A model generated the notes under the pieces. The model did no database searches. It had not been told where the DNA came from and saw only the letters and a program-made list of their open reading frames with translations. From contig NZ_JAJQPD010000009.1 of the NCBI RefSeq assembly GCF_021228295.1, positions 1 through 64,000 on the forward strand: DNA of 64,000 bases, read 5' to 3'. This document shows, piece by piece, positions 35,201-43,101 of this stretch. The stretch is from Agromyces humatus. Its GTDB lineage: Bacteria > Actinomycetota > Actinomycetes > Actinomycetales > Microbacteriaceae. The translations under genes and the position numbers were made by a program. Position 1 is the stretch's first letter. Each line of letters opens with the position of its first letter.

Positions 35201-36068
35201 GGGTGCCGTGACCGTTCGGGTCGTCGGCGACGTCTTCGCCGGGCACGAAGCTCGTCGACTCGGGTAGTACCCGTCCGGCGAGGTCGGCGTGGGTGTCGTC
35301 GTACCCGGTGTCGAGCACGGCGACCGTGACACCCTCGCCGGTGAACCCGGCTTCCCAGGCCTCGCGGGCGCCGATCCACGGCACACTCGAGTCGAGCGTC
35401 GCCCGCACCTTGCCGTCGAGGTGGATCGCGTCGATGCCACCGCCGAGGGCGACCTCGGTGCTGAATGCGCGCGGGCCGGATGCCCCGGTCAGGGCGTTCC
35501 ACGTCACAGCGGCTGTCGCGTGCTCGGCGGTGGCTGCGGCGCCGCCGACGCTCTCGAGCGTCGTGCCGACCTCGACACCGGGCAGCGGTGCGCTGTGCGT
35601 GGTGGGCCCATCGGTGTACTCGACGATGATCGGCGTCGCGTCGACCGAGGCGTCGTCGTAGCCGAACTCGATGAGCCGCGTGACGTTGAAGAGGTCGTCG
35701 TCGACGACACCCGCGGCGAGGTACGGCATCGCCGACCGCGGCAGCACGTGCAGCTCTCCGCCGAGTTCCGCGGTCTGCACCGCGGCACCTTCGACGGCCG
35801 TCTCGATGCGCACGGCGTGAGCGCCGCCCGCGAGATCGGTCACGTGCACCCGGTCGCCGGTGATGAGGGTCACGGTGTGCGTCTCGCCCGCGGCAGCGGC
35901 TGGGGAGGTGTCGGATGCCGCGGGCGGAGCGCCTCCCCCGGCGGCCGGATCGGCGACCGCGGGGAGCGCGGCTGCGCCGACGCCTGCGACGCCGATCGCG
36001 AGGCCGCTGATGGCGGCCGCGATCGAACGCCGCCAGCGTCGCGCGGATGGTGTGCTGCTTTGTGGCAT
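32205..36068 (-). CDS. Secreted S8 subtilisin-like protease, copy 2
   Basis: 1287 aa. Paralogue of the 27093-30977 protease over its entire length. Signal peptide (RRSIAAAISGLAIGVAG), propeptide, and subtilase triad Asp253 (VLDTGYDD), His287 (GHGTHVAS) and Ser459 (GMSGTSMATPH). The same insert (GRIAVVTRSNDV...LLLVVNDADGE) and beta modules follow, ending in a basic KGPRGGRF tail absent from copy 1. GAGAGG ribosome site at the ATG. The active-site regions are nearly identical while the C-terminal modules have diverged, which suggests a change in substrate or surface binding. Divergent from regulator copy 2. Confidence 0.93.
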   Translation of the reverse strand: MPQSSTPSARRWRRSIAAAISGLAIGVAGVGAAALPAVADPAAGGGAPPAASDTSPAAAAGETHTVTLITGDRVHVTDLAGGAHAVRIETAVEGAAVQTAELGGELHVLPRSAMPYLAAGVVDDDLFNVTRLIEFGYDDASVDATPIIVEYTDGPTTHSAPLPGVEVGTTLESVGGAAATAEHATAAVTWNALTGASGPRAFSTEVALGGGIDAIHLDGKVRATLDSSVPWIGAREAWEAGFTGEGVTVAVLDTGYDDTHADLAGRVLPESTSFVPGEDVADDPNGHGTHVASTIAGTGAASEGVHRGVADGADLLVGKVLGADGSGQDSWIIEAMEWAGANADIVSMSLGSSQADDGNDPMSEALNTISEQTGALFVVAAGNSYAPETIGSPGSAERALTIASVLDPSGARSEFSSQGPLAISGALKPELAGPGSDITAARSADSPGDGSYIGMSGTSMATPHVAGAAAILKQQHPEYTGDQIRSLLISSATDVGLTSYETGSGVVDIEQALDAPVVAAGSGDFGTLAWGEAPEAVVRAVDYTNRTADEVVLTLSASLGGAPEGVVAIDVDTLEIPAGETRTVTMTADPAAVPGGTQYSGTLVASIDGTAVARTAIGIIAEPERYDLTITATGFDGEPVDAYGILYQVETGYFELIGVAGEQTMRLPGGRYSVMSYMDVDVEADSKVTALVGDPDLVLDAPAAVAFDARATKPVTVDVGKAGLEAAFSKMSYRVDGFTGSIFGLPWIDGFTAQPLEAPKAEDFGFTTRWRLQQPTLALAAGKEQLDLITQAGSVLLDGKVRADAVDAGTGSAAEFAALGSAVAGRIAVVTRSNDVSPHSRAVNALAAGAKLLLVVNDADGELSEWVGSDDYLTSVAIPVAAMSGVQGSRLLDAIAAKKVTITGLGVPTATETFDIANDTEGSIPAKLDYRPEQLARIDTSYHGNAGEPVGEFRYDYAPGVQYGEGFMQRTERGIERTEWVNTGEVEWYQFALALDAGWEVRGLRQAYEPGSVSTENWFSPIVRPYVGPGYWAPNRQGGWAQVNVPSWGDGGSAQHTGAFDIFSGRTDRSQLTEVWIDGELFSSSPWQAATVFDLPDGETAWRVRNTARHDGTYLASSTETVSEWTFRSSGTSTDLTEQLLPMLQAFYDVDLDTAGTVGAGRKAGAPVELGLEIGHIAGAIDSDTVTAATLEKRVVGGEWTPVELQASETDAPSGPVDPGADDFVESRAFVSAYRAAIAAPDAGAWIDLRVTATDAAGNTFSQQIVRAFEVAPAKSGAPKGPRGGRF

Positions 36069-36189
36069 GGGTGAACCTCTCGCATCTGTGGCTGGCTTGC
36101 AAGCACGCTGTCACACGCGCGTGGCTAGGGTGGTGGCGAAGAGTTGACATGGCCGCGACTCGCCACGGCCCCAGCCATCGGAGGCGCGT
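36069..36189. promoter_or_regulatory. Divergent control region of protease module 2
   Basis: 121 bases, with the same ordered blocks as 30978-31143, including GGCTAGGGTGGTGGCG (TAGGGT at 36126-36131). TGGCG...CGCCA arms flank an ATGGCC core. GACATGGCC also recurs at 32117-32125, after regulator 1. Confidence 0.5.
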
Positions 36190-37152
36190 GTGCTCGACGC
36201 GATCGGACTCGACGACGAACAGTCCGCCGTGTATCGGCTGCTGCTGTCGACGCCGTCGGCCACGATCGACGAGATCGCGGCTGCCGCGTCGATGCCCACG
36301 GCCCACGTACGGGCGGTCGTCGACGACCTCGAACGGCTCGGCCTGCTCGCCCGGCAGGCCTCGGCGCCAGATCGGGTGGTCGCGTCGCCACCGTCGCTCG
36401 CGCTGCGCCCGATGCTGCTCGAACGCGAGCGTCGACTGACCGAGGCGCATGAGATGCTCGCGCAACTCAGCGAGCTCTACCGCGAGGGCGCACTGCGACG
36501 CGAGGTGCCCGACGTGATCGACGTGGTGCTCGGCCCCGACGCCGTGGTGCAGCGGCTGGGTCAGTTGCAGGCCGCTGCGGTCCAGCGTGTCGACGTCTTC
36601 GTGCTGCGTGAGGTCGCTCTCGTCGGTGGCGACGAGAACATCGAGGAGGACCGCGCGCTCGCCCGCGGTGTCGCCTATCGGGTGGTCGTCGAGGCTGGCG
36701 TGGTCGAGCGCCCCGGGTTCCTCGACCAGGCGCGGTCGGTGATGCCCCTCGGCGAGGAGATCCGCGTGCTGCCCACCCTGCCGACCAGGCTGTTCATCGC
36801 CGACGGCGAACTCGCCCTGCTGCCGATGTGGTCGCACGGCGACCAGAAGGTCTCGGGCGCGCTCCTCGTGCACCCGAGCAGCCTGCTCGATCTCGTCAAC
36901 GCGATGTTCGAGTCGTCGTGGCGCTCAGCCACGAGGCTCGTCGAGACAGGTTCGCTCGCTGCCGACGACGAGGCGGTCGACCGCGAGCTTGTAAAGCTCG
37001 TCATGCTCGGGCTGACCGATGCCGCGGCAGGCGCCCAGCTCGGCATCTCGGCGCGCACGGTGCAGCGTCGGCTTGCCGACCTCATGGAGGCGACGGGCGT
37101 GCTGACCCGCCTGCAACTCGCCGCCGAGGCGGTTCGACGCGGCTGGGTATGA
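36190..37152 (+). CDS. TrmB-like / LuxR-type transcriptional regulator, copy 2
   Basis: 320 aa, equal in length to copy 1. N-terminal TrmB-like winged helix (MLDAIGLDDEQSAVYRLLLS; IDEIAAAASMPTAHVRAVVD), middle domain, and C-terminal LuxR-type HTH (LTDAAAGAQLGISARTVQRR). The start is GTG with a GGAGG ribosome site. Divergent from protease 2 and upstream of the M14 peptidase on the same strand, so it could influence both. Residues ~245-258 (SATRLVETGSLA) differ most from copy 1. Two near-equal regulators next to each other raise the question of cross-talk. Confidence 0.85.
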   Translation: MLDAIGLDDEQSAVYRLLLSTPSATIDEIAAAASMPTAHVRAVVDDLERLGLLARQASAPDRVVASPPSLALRPMLLERERRLTEAHEMLAQLSELYREGALRREVPDVIDVVLGPDAVVQRLGQLQAAAVQRVDVFVLREVALVGGDENIEEDRALARGVAYRVVVEAGVVERPGFLDQARSVMPLGEEIRVLPTLPTRLFIADGELALLPMWSHGDQKVSGALLVHPSSLLDLVNAMFESSWRSATRLVETGSLAADDEAVDRELVKLVMLGLTDAAAGAQLGISARTVQRRLADLMEATGVLTRLQLAAEAVRRGWV

Positions 37153-37173
37153 GACGCGTTCGCCCGCTGGCGG

Positions 37174-37202
37174 TTGACGCGCCTCGGTGCCGAGTCCAGT
37201 AT
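37174..37202 (+). promoter_or_regulatory. Candidate sigma-70-type promoter of second M14 gene
   Basis: TTGACG (37174-37179), a 17-base spacer, then CAGTAT (37197-37202), about 90 bases before the peptidase ATG. The -35 match is good and the -10 weak. It suggests the peptidase has its own promoter downstream of regulator 2. Confidence 0.4.
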
Positions 37203-37292
37203 GAGGAAGGTTCGGGTGGGGACATCCGCCTCGCTCGAATGATCGTGGACCACCGTCACCGAACGTGCCCATCGGCACAAGGGGGTTATGCC

Positions 37293-40200
37293 ATGCTCCG
37301 TCAGCTCGCCATCGCATCAGCGGCAGCGCTCATCCTCACCGGCCTCGTGGCCGCGCCGAGCGCCGCGAGTCCAGCGCCACCACCGGGTGGCGACGATCCA
37401 CTGGCCGTGTACACCGGCACCGTCGATCGTGAGGGCCTCGCCGCCATCGTCGACCTCGGCGTCGACCGGCACGAGCTCGTCGCGACACCGATCGCCGAGT
37501 CATCCGACCGGGTCGAGGTGCAGGTCATCCTGAGCGGTGACCAAGCCGCCGCGCTCAATGCGCGGGGCGCCGAGCTCTCGGCGAAGCAGCCGGCCGCGCA
37601 GCGGCGTTCGCTGCAGGCGACCGACGGGGTCTACCGGCAGTACTACCCCGAGGGCGGGCTGCTCGACGAGATCATGAGCCAGGCCGCCGCGCATCCCGGC
37701 ATCGCCCAGTTCCGCGTCATCGGGCAGACGACCGACGGCAACGACATCGGCGCGGTGCGGGTCACCGGCGACATCGCGAAGCAGAAGAAGGACGGCAAGC
37801 GGCCGACCACCATCTACGTCGGCGCGCAGCACGCGCGCGAGTGGATCACGCCCGAGATGGTGCGTCGCCTGCTCGACCTGTACCTGAACTCGTACGGAAC
37901 CGATGAGCGCATCACCGACATCATCGACTCGACCGAGCTGTGGTTCGTGCCGGTCGCGAACCCCGACGGATACGACTTCACGTTCACCGAGGGCAACCGG
38001 CTCTGGCGCAAGAACCTGCGCGACAACAATGGAGACGGCGTCATCACCACGGGTGACGGCGTCGACCTGAACCGCAACTTCGCCACCCGCTGGGGCTACG
38101 ACAACGAGGGCTCGTCGCCGAACCCGGCGAGCGAGACCTACCGCGGCCCCGGGCCGAACTCCGAGGCCGAGACGCAGGCGCTCGACTCGCTGTTCGCGAC
38201 GACGACGGCCGAGTTCCTCGTGAACTACCACTCGGCGGCCGAGCTGCTGCTGCACGGCATCGGCTGGCAGGTGTCGACCCCGTCGCCCGATGACGTGATC
38301 TACGAGGCGATGGTCGGCGACGACGCGGACCCGGCGATCGAGGGCTACGACCCCGATATCTCGGCCGAGCTGTACACGACCAACGGCGACACCGACACGC
38401 ACGCGCAGGAGGAGTACGGCACGCTCGGCTTCACCCCCGAGATGACCACCTGCGAGACCGTGTCGAACTCGATCCCCGACGACGAGTGGGTCGCCGACGA
38501 CTGCCAGAGCGGCTTCAACTTCCCCGACGACGAGGAGCTGATCCAGGCCGAGTTCGAGAAGAACATCCCGTTCGCCCTTGCGGTGGCCGAGTCGGCGCTC
38601 GATCCGGATGACCCGGTGTCGGTCGTCGACCGCGAGGCCGAGGACTTCCGCGTCGACAGCTTCGAGGTGTCGTACGGAGACCCGCAGCCCGTCGCGGTGA
38701 CGGCCAAGCGCAGCCTCAAGGCGAAGTCCATGTTCTACTCGATCAACGGCGGCGCGACCGTCAAGGCCAAGCTCGACGAGTGGGCCGGCGGCGAACGCTA
38801 CGGCTTCGAGAACACCGACTACTACGCCGAGTACCGGGGCGTCGTGACGGGTGCGAGCCCGGGCGACAGCGTCGAGGTGTGGTTCACGGCGCAGGAGACT
38901 GCAGCCGATGTCGGGCCGGGCGAGAAGCCGGGCAAGACCGAGAGCGAGCACTTCACGTACGAGCTCGCGCAGGACTCGGGCAGCCCGGTGCTCGTGCTCG
39001 CGAACGAGGACTACACGGGCGTGAACCCGACCTACCCGGCCGGCTCGACAGCCCCGAAGTACCTCGACGAGCATGTCGCGGCGCTCGAGGCCAACGGCGT
39101 GACCCCGGCCACGTGGGATGTCGACGCGCAGGGCGTGCCGCACGACCTCGGGGTGCTCTCGCACTTCGACGGCGTGATCTGGTACCTGGGCGACAACCGG
39201 CTGACGCAGGATCCTGAGGACTTCATCACCGACACGTTCCTGTTCGGCCCGTTGCCCGACCTCGCGGTCGCCGAACGGCAGCAGTACCTGACGATGTCGG
39301 TGCGCGACTACCTCAACGAGGGCGGCAAGCTGGCGCACTCGGGCGAGACGTCGGCGTACTTCGGCCTGCTCGGCGACCAGATCGGCGGCATCTACTACGG
39401 CCTCGACGGCGCGCCCGAAGAGGACTGCGTGATCTCCGGGGACTTCTTCTCGGACTGCCTGCTGCTCGCCGACGACTTCACGCAGTACTGGCTGGGCGCC
39501 AACTCGCGCACCGCCAGTGACTTCACCGGTACGACGGGAATCGCGCCGCCGCTCGAGGGGTTCACCGGCACGTTCGGCGGGCCCGCGACGGTCGACAACC
39601 CCGTCGACGAGGCGGGCGCGTTCGTCGCGACGAGCGACGTGCTGCCGGTCGACGAGTTCCCGCAGTTCGCGAGTGAGGGCGCCGCCGAGTACGCGAGCCC
39701 GTACGACGCGGTCGAGGGAGAGTGGGCGGCAGCCGCCGGCCACGTCGACTTCGGCTACCAGCGCCTCGCCCGCACGTTCGATCTCACTGGCGTGAGCGCG
39801 GCCGATGCTCCGGCGTTCGAGGCGCAGATCGCGTTCAACACCGAGCCGAGCTACGACAACGTCATCGTCGAGGTGCACACCGTCGGACAGGACAACTGGA
39901 CGACGCTCGCGTCGCCCGGTGAGACCACCTCGAGCATGCCCGCTGAATGCGCGGCGGGCTTCCTGCTCGATCTGCACCCGTTCCTGCTGAACTACATTAC
40001 GCCCGGCAGCCCGTGCACGCCGGCGAGCCCTGGTTCGTGGAACCGGCTCACGGGCTCGACGAACGGCTGGATCCCGGTGTCGTTCGATCTGTCGGCCTAC
40101 GCGGGCCAGCAGATCGAGCTCGTGGTCAGCTATGTCACCGACCCGGCGAGCGGCGGGCTCGGCGCGATCATCGACGACACCAAGCTGGTGGTCGCGGGCA

Positions 40201-40436
40201 ACGCGACGCAGGCCGAGGGCTTCGAAACGGGTCTCGGCGCGTGGCAACTGCTCGGCGCACCTGAGGGCAGCCCCGCGAACCTGAGCGACTGGGAACGCGC
40301 GCAGGGACTCGCGACCCTGCTGTCGACGGTCACGACGCCCGATTCGATCCTCTTCGGGTTCGGGTTCGAGCAGCTCGACTCCGATGCGGCACGTGAAGAC
40401 GTCGTCGCGCGGATCCTGACGCACTTCGCCGGGTAG
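37293..40436 (+). CDS. Secreted M14 zinc carboxypeptidase, second copy
   Basis: 1047 aa. Paralogue of 14158-17262. Signal peptide (LAIASAAALILTGLVAAPSA), propeptide, and M14 domain with zinc ligands H180 and E183 (QHAREW) and H313 (NYHSAAE), Arg/Asn segment DLNRNFATRWG and catalytic E383 (TPEMTT). C-terminal Ig-like and IIDDTKL-type jelly-roll modules follow. Start ATG 37293 with an AAGGGGG ribosome site; an earlier ATG at 37288 is out of frame. It follows the duplicated protease modules, so endopeptidase and carboxypeptidase functions are grouped. A 19-bp perfect hairpin ends the gene. Confidence 0.92.
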   Translation: MLRQLAIASAAALILTGLVAAPSAASPAPPPGGDDPLAVYTGTVDREGLAAIVDLGVDRHELVATPIAESSDRVEVQVILSGDQAAALNARGAELSAKQPAAQRRSLQATDGVYRQYYPEGGLLDEIMSQAAAHPGIAQFRVIGQTTDGNDIGAVRVTGDIAKQKKDGKRPTTIYVGAQHAREWITPEMVRRLLDLYLNSYGTDERITDIIDSTELWFVPVANPDGYDFTFTEGNRLWRKNLRDNNGDGVITTGDGVDLNRNFATRWGYDNEGSSPNPASETYRGPGPNSEAETQALDSLFATTTAEFLVNYHSAAELLLHGIGWQVSTPSPDDVIYEAMVGDDADPAIEGYDPDISAELYTTNGDTDTHAQEEYGTLGFTPEMTTCETVSNSIPDDEWVADDCQSGFNFPDDEELIQAEFEKNIPFALAVAESALDPDDPVSVVDREAEDFRVDSFEVSYGDPQPVAVTAKRSLKAKSMFYSINGGATVKAKLDEWAGGERYGFENTDYYAEYRGVVTGASPGDSVEVWFTAQETAADVGPGEKPGKTESEHFTYELAQDSGSPVLVLANEDYTGVNPTYPAGSTAPKYLDEHVAALEANGVTPATWDVDAQGVPHDLGVLSHFDGVIWYLGDNRLTQDPEDFITDTFLFGPLPDLAVAERQQYLTMSVRDYLNEGGKLAHSGETSAYFGLLGDQIGGIYYGLDGAPEEDCVISGDFFSDCLLLADDFTQYWLGANSRTASDFTGTTGIAPPLEGFTGTFGGPATVDNPVDEAGAFVATSDVLPVDEFPQFASEGAAEYASPYDAVEGEWAAAAGHVDFGYQRLARTFDLTGVSAADAPAFEAQIAFNTEPSYDNVIVEVHTVGQDNWTTLASPGETTSSMPAECAAGFLLDLHPFLLNYITPGSPCTPASPGSWNRLTGSTNGWIPVSFDLSAYAGQQIELVVSYVTDPASGGLGAIIDDTKLVVAGNATQAEGFETGLGAWQLLGAPEGSPANLSDWERAQGLATLLSTVTTPDSILFGFGFEQLDSDAAREDVVARILTHFAG

Positions 40437-40451
40437 CGAAGCGCCGAAGAA

Positions 40452-40492
40452 CGGATGTCCCGCCGCGGGGTTGCCCCGCGGCGGGACATCCG
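40452..40492. terminator. Perfect 19-bp hairpin terminator
   Basis: CGGATGTCCCGCCGCGGGG (40452-40470) pairs perfectly with 40474-40492 across a TTG loop. It sits 15 bases after the M14 stop, between convergent genes. Arms begin GCGGATGTCC, as at 24624 and, with GATGCC, at 17277. Confidence 0.85.
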
Positions 40493-40549
40493 CTTCATGG
40501 GTCTCGATTCGGCGCCGGCACGCGTATCGATTCCCCGCGGGACATCCGT

Positions 40550-41002
40550 TCAGCGGATCCCGCGCCGGAACAGCAGTAGCGGCGTGCGCTCGGCGTACTC
40601 GCGATACTCGTCGCCGAACGCGTCGAGCAGTCGATACTGCTCGACGTGCGCCTTGATCACGAGGACGACCGTGAGCAGCACCCACACCAGACCGAGTTCG
40701 GGACGTGCCCGCCACAGCACCCACCCGGCCGTGGCGAGGATCAGGCCGAGGTAGATCGGGTTGCGGGTGAACCGGAACACGCCGGTGGTGCGCAGCGAGG
40801 CGCCGGACTTCGGCGCGACCCACACCACGAGTTCACGGCCGAGGCTGACCGCGCCGGCGATCGCGAGCGCGGCGCCGAGCAACAGCAGCAGCGTGGCGAC
40901 CGCGGTGATCGGCGGGGCGCCCCACAGAGGCGGCCCGGGGAGCACGAGCAGGCCGAGCAGCACGAACTGCGCCCACACCAGCCAGTTCGCCCGATCGGCC
41001 AC
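40550..41002 (-). CDS. ICMT/PEMT-like membrane methyltransferase
   Basis: 150 aa. About four membrane helices and the isoprenylcysteine carboxyl methyltransferase / phospholipid methyltransferase C-terminal signature: RFTRNPIYLGLILATAGW, then HVEQYRLLDAFGDEYREYAERTP. It methylates an unknown lipid or small molecule with S-adenosylmethionine at the membrane. It lies 25 bases after the hemerythrin-domain gene on the same strand and is probably co-transcribed. Confidence 0.87.
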   Translation of the reverse strand: MADRANWLVWAQFVLLGLLVLPGPPLWGAPPITAVATLLLLLGAALAIAGAVSLGRELVVWVAPKSGASLRTTGVFRFTRNPIYLGLILATAGWVLWRARPELGLVWVLLTVVLVIKAHVEQYRLLDAFGDEYREYAERTPLLLFRRGIR

Positions 41003-41027
41003 CGGTTACCGCCTCGCTTGTGTCGGG

Positions 41028-41726
41028 CTACGCCGGGCGGTCGCCGACGAGTTCGGCGCGGTTCGCCTCGTACTTCGGCCTGCCCACCCATCGCCAGACG
41101 AGCCGCACGGGCGGAGGCAGGTGCTTGCGCTGCCACTCGGCGCCGCCATCGGGCTGCGCGGCGAGGATCGCCCCGAGCTGGAAGAACATGCGCCCCTTCG
41201 GCGTGGCCTTGCGACCGTGCTCGCCGAGCGCGTCGACCTCGGTCTGCGTGAGCACCGCCTCCATGACGGGGACGATGTTGTGCTCTTCGTCGCCCAGATG
41301 CTCGTAGAGCGCGGCGTTCACGCCATCGAGCGCGACGCCGAGCCTCGCCGCATCGACGGACCTTCCGCTCGCGCGCCAGGCCGGGAGCGCGGCGTCGAGC
41401 GCCGTCAGGTGCACGAGCAGCTGCGCATGCTGCGCCTTCATGCGCTCGACGTGCGGCGCACACGCCGGTGAGCGCTGTTCGAGGGCACCCCAGAGCATGC
41501 TGTCTTCGCCCTCGTGGTGTGCATGCAGCCCGGTGGAGAGCATGGCGAGGTGGTCGGCCACGACGCCCGCGTGGGCCGTGTTGCCCTCGCGCACTCCGTC
41601 GATGAGGGCGCGGGCCTCGCCGAACCCGACGCGGAACATGCGGTGGATCTCGGCCATGCCGCTCGCGTCGCAGATCTTCGCGCCGGTGGGCAGGTCGCCG
41701 CTGGGAGGCAGTGCGGTCGCGGGCAT
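41028..41726 (-). CDS. Hemerythrin HHE domain protein
   Basis: 232 aa. Four-helix hemerythrin-like domain: HRMFRVGFGEARALIDG, HLAMLSTGLHAHHEGEDSML (HxxHHxGED iron ligands) and YEHLGDEEHNIVPVMEAVL. Such proteins bind a di-iron centre and act in oxygen, iron or NO handling. ATG at 41726 was chosen (GGAG ribosome site) because the longer reading frame lacks family similarity. The C-terminal extension (VRLVWRWVGRPKYEANRAEL) is typical of Actinobacteria. Confidence 0.88.
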   Translation of the reverse strand: MPATALPPSGDLPTGAKICDASGMAEIHRMFRVGFGEARALIDGVREGNTAHAGVVADHLAMLSTGLHAHHEGEDSMLWGALEQRSPACAPHVERMKAQHAQLLVHLTALDAALPAWRASGRSVDAARLGVALDGVNAALYEHLGDEEHNIVPVMEAVLTQTEVDALGEHGRKATPKGRMFFQLGAILAAQPDGGAEWQRKHLPPPVRLVWRWVGRPKYEANRAELVGDRPA

Positions 41727-41835
41727 GACGGCTCCGTTCGTCGACGTTGAGTGCCTTCGCGCGAAGGATACGGCGAAGTCGGATGCCGCGACAAGACCCC
41801 GTACGGGCCACGGCACCGGTGTCATGCGCGGCGAG

Positions 41836-41841
41836 TAGCAT
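41836..41841 (+). promoter_or_regulatory. -10 box TAGCAT, leaderless DUF1905 gene
   Basis: TAGCAT ends seven bases before the ATG at 41849. No ribosome site is present. Confidence 0.4.
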
Positions 41842-41848
41842 CGCGCAC

Positions 41849-42136
41849 ATGCGCATCCGCTTCACCGCTTCGATCTATGAATGGGCGGCGCGACGCAACT
41901 GGTTCTTCGTCGACGTGCCGCCCGAGCCGAGCGCCGACATCGCCGACCGGCCCCGCATGCCGCGCGGCTTCGACTCGGTGCGCGTCACCGCGACCGTCGG
42001 AACGACCACGTGGAACACGTCGATCTTCCCCGGCGGCGGCACCTATGCGCTGCCCCTGAAGGCCGCGGTGCTGAAGGCCGAGGGCATCGGCCGCGGCGAC
42101 GAGATCACGGTCGATCTCGACGTGCACGACGGGTAG
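41849..42136 (+). CDS. DUF1905 domain protein
   Basis: 95 aa. Small beta-barrel DUF1905 protein (FTASIYEWAARRNWFFVDVP; ATVGTTTWNTSIFPGGG; LPLKAAVLKAEGIGRGDEIT). The conserved pattern matches single-domain YdeI-associated proteins. Function unknown. Start at 41849 fits the family N-terminus and the leaderless -10 box. Confidence 0.85.
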   Translation: MRIRFTASIYEWAARRNWFFVDVPPEPSADIADRPRMPRGFDSVRVTATVGTTTWNTSIFPGGGTYALPLKAAVLKAEGIGRGDEITVDLDVHDG

Positions 42137-42150
42137 GCAGGCGAGTCGGG

Positions 42151-42156
42151 TAGCGT
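42151..42156 (+). promoter_or_regulatory. -10 box TAGCGT, leaderless MOSC gene
   Basis: TAGCGT is followed by six bases and then the ATG at 42163, the same geometry as the DUF1905 gene just upstream. Confidence 0.4.
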
Positions 42157-42162
42157 GCTCGA

Positions 42163-42960
42163 ATGCACGTCACGCAGCTTCGGATCTACCCCGTCAAGTC
42201 CTTCGCCGGCCTCGACGTGGTCTCGGCCGAGGTGCTGCCGTGGGGACTCGCGGGCGATCGTCGCTGGGGCGTCGTCGACGTGAACGGCGTGCCCGTCACC
42301 GCCCGCGAACGCAATTCGATGCTCGGTCTCACGGCCGAACCGCTCGTCGACGGCGGCCTGCTGCTCAGCGACGGCGGCGGCGGCCCGCTGCGGATCGATG
42401 TGCCGACGGATGCCTCGCCCATCGACGTGGGCCATTCCCGCCAGGGCACCGCCCTGGCGGCGGGCGACGAGGCCGACGAGTGGCTGAGTGCTCGCCTGGG
42501 TGCGCCCGTGCGACTCGTGTGGCAGCCCGATCCGCGCGCCCGCAGCGTGAACCCGAACCACGGCGGACTCCCCGGCGAGGTGCTGACGCTCGCCGACGCC
42601 GGCCCGCTGCTGCTCACGAGCGAGGCATCGCTCGCCCGTCTCGACGCGTGGACCGATGATGCGACTCCCCCGCTCGACATGCGACGGTTCCGCCCGAACG
42701 TGGTCATCGACGGTGACGAGCCGTTCGCCGAGGAGCGGTGGTCGCACATCGACCTCGGCGGGTTGCGCTTTCGGGTGGCCTCGCACTGCGACCGCTGCGT
42801 GATGACGACGATCGACCCCGACACGCTCGCCCGCGGCAAAGAGCCGATCCGTACGCTCGCGAAGCACCGCCGCCGTGACGGCAAGACCTGGTTCGGCGTG
42901 CGGCTCGTGCCCACGACGCAGGGCACGATCGGCGTCGGCGACGTGGCACTGGCTTCGTGA
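42163..42960 (+). CDS. MOSC domain protein (YcbX-like)
   Basis: 265 aa. An N-terminal MOSC beta-barrel (LRIYPVKSFAGLDV; GLAGDRRWGVVD) is followed by the MOSC domain proper (DMRRFRPNVVIDGDEPFAEE). The conserved molybdenum-cofactor cysteine lies in SHCDRCVMTTIDP. YcbX/mARC-type proteins handle Moco-dependent reduction of N-hydroxylated compounds; a role in cofactor sulfuration is possible. A partner flavin reductase is not present nearby. Confidence 0.87.
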   Translation: MHVTQLRIYPVKSFAGLDVVSAEVLPWGLAGDRRWGVVDVNGVPVTARERNSMLGLTAEPLVDGGLLLSDGGGGPLRIDVPTDASPIDVGHSRQGTALAAGDEADEWLSARLGAPVRLVWQPDPRARSVNPNHGGLPGEVLTLADAGPLLLTSEASLARLDAWTDDATPPLDMRRFRPNVVIDGDEPFAEERWSHIDLGGLRFRVASHCDRCVMTTIDPDTLARGKEPIRTLAKHRRRDGKTWFGVRLVPTTQGTIGVGDVALAS

Positions 42961-43101
42961 GCCCGGTTGGCACGGTTGGCCCGGTTGGCCCGGCGCGCCG
43001 ACTGTTGCGCGGATCGGCGCGCGAGGCCCGTGATGTCGGATGCCTCGGCTAACGTGGCTCCAACCTCGCAGCACCCCTTCTCGACCCGAAGGATCCCGCC
43101 G

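Noticed and set aside
36925..36960. Possible further REP-like insert in regulator copy 2 (SATRLVETGSLA)
   Set aside because: No clear palindrome and copy 1 has a segment of equal length here, so divergence explains it.
37272..37292. Start of the second M14 gene at ATG 37288
   Set aside because: Out of frame with the signal peptide; ATG 37293 has a well-spaced AAGGGGG ribosome site.
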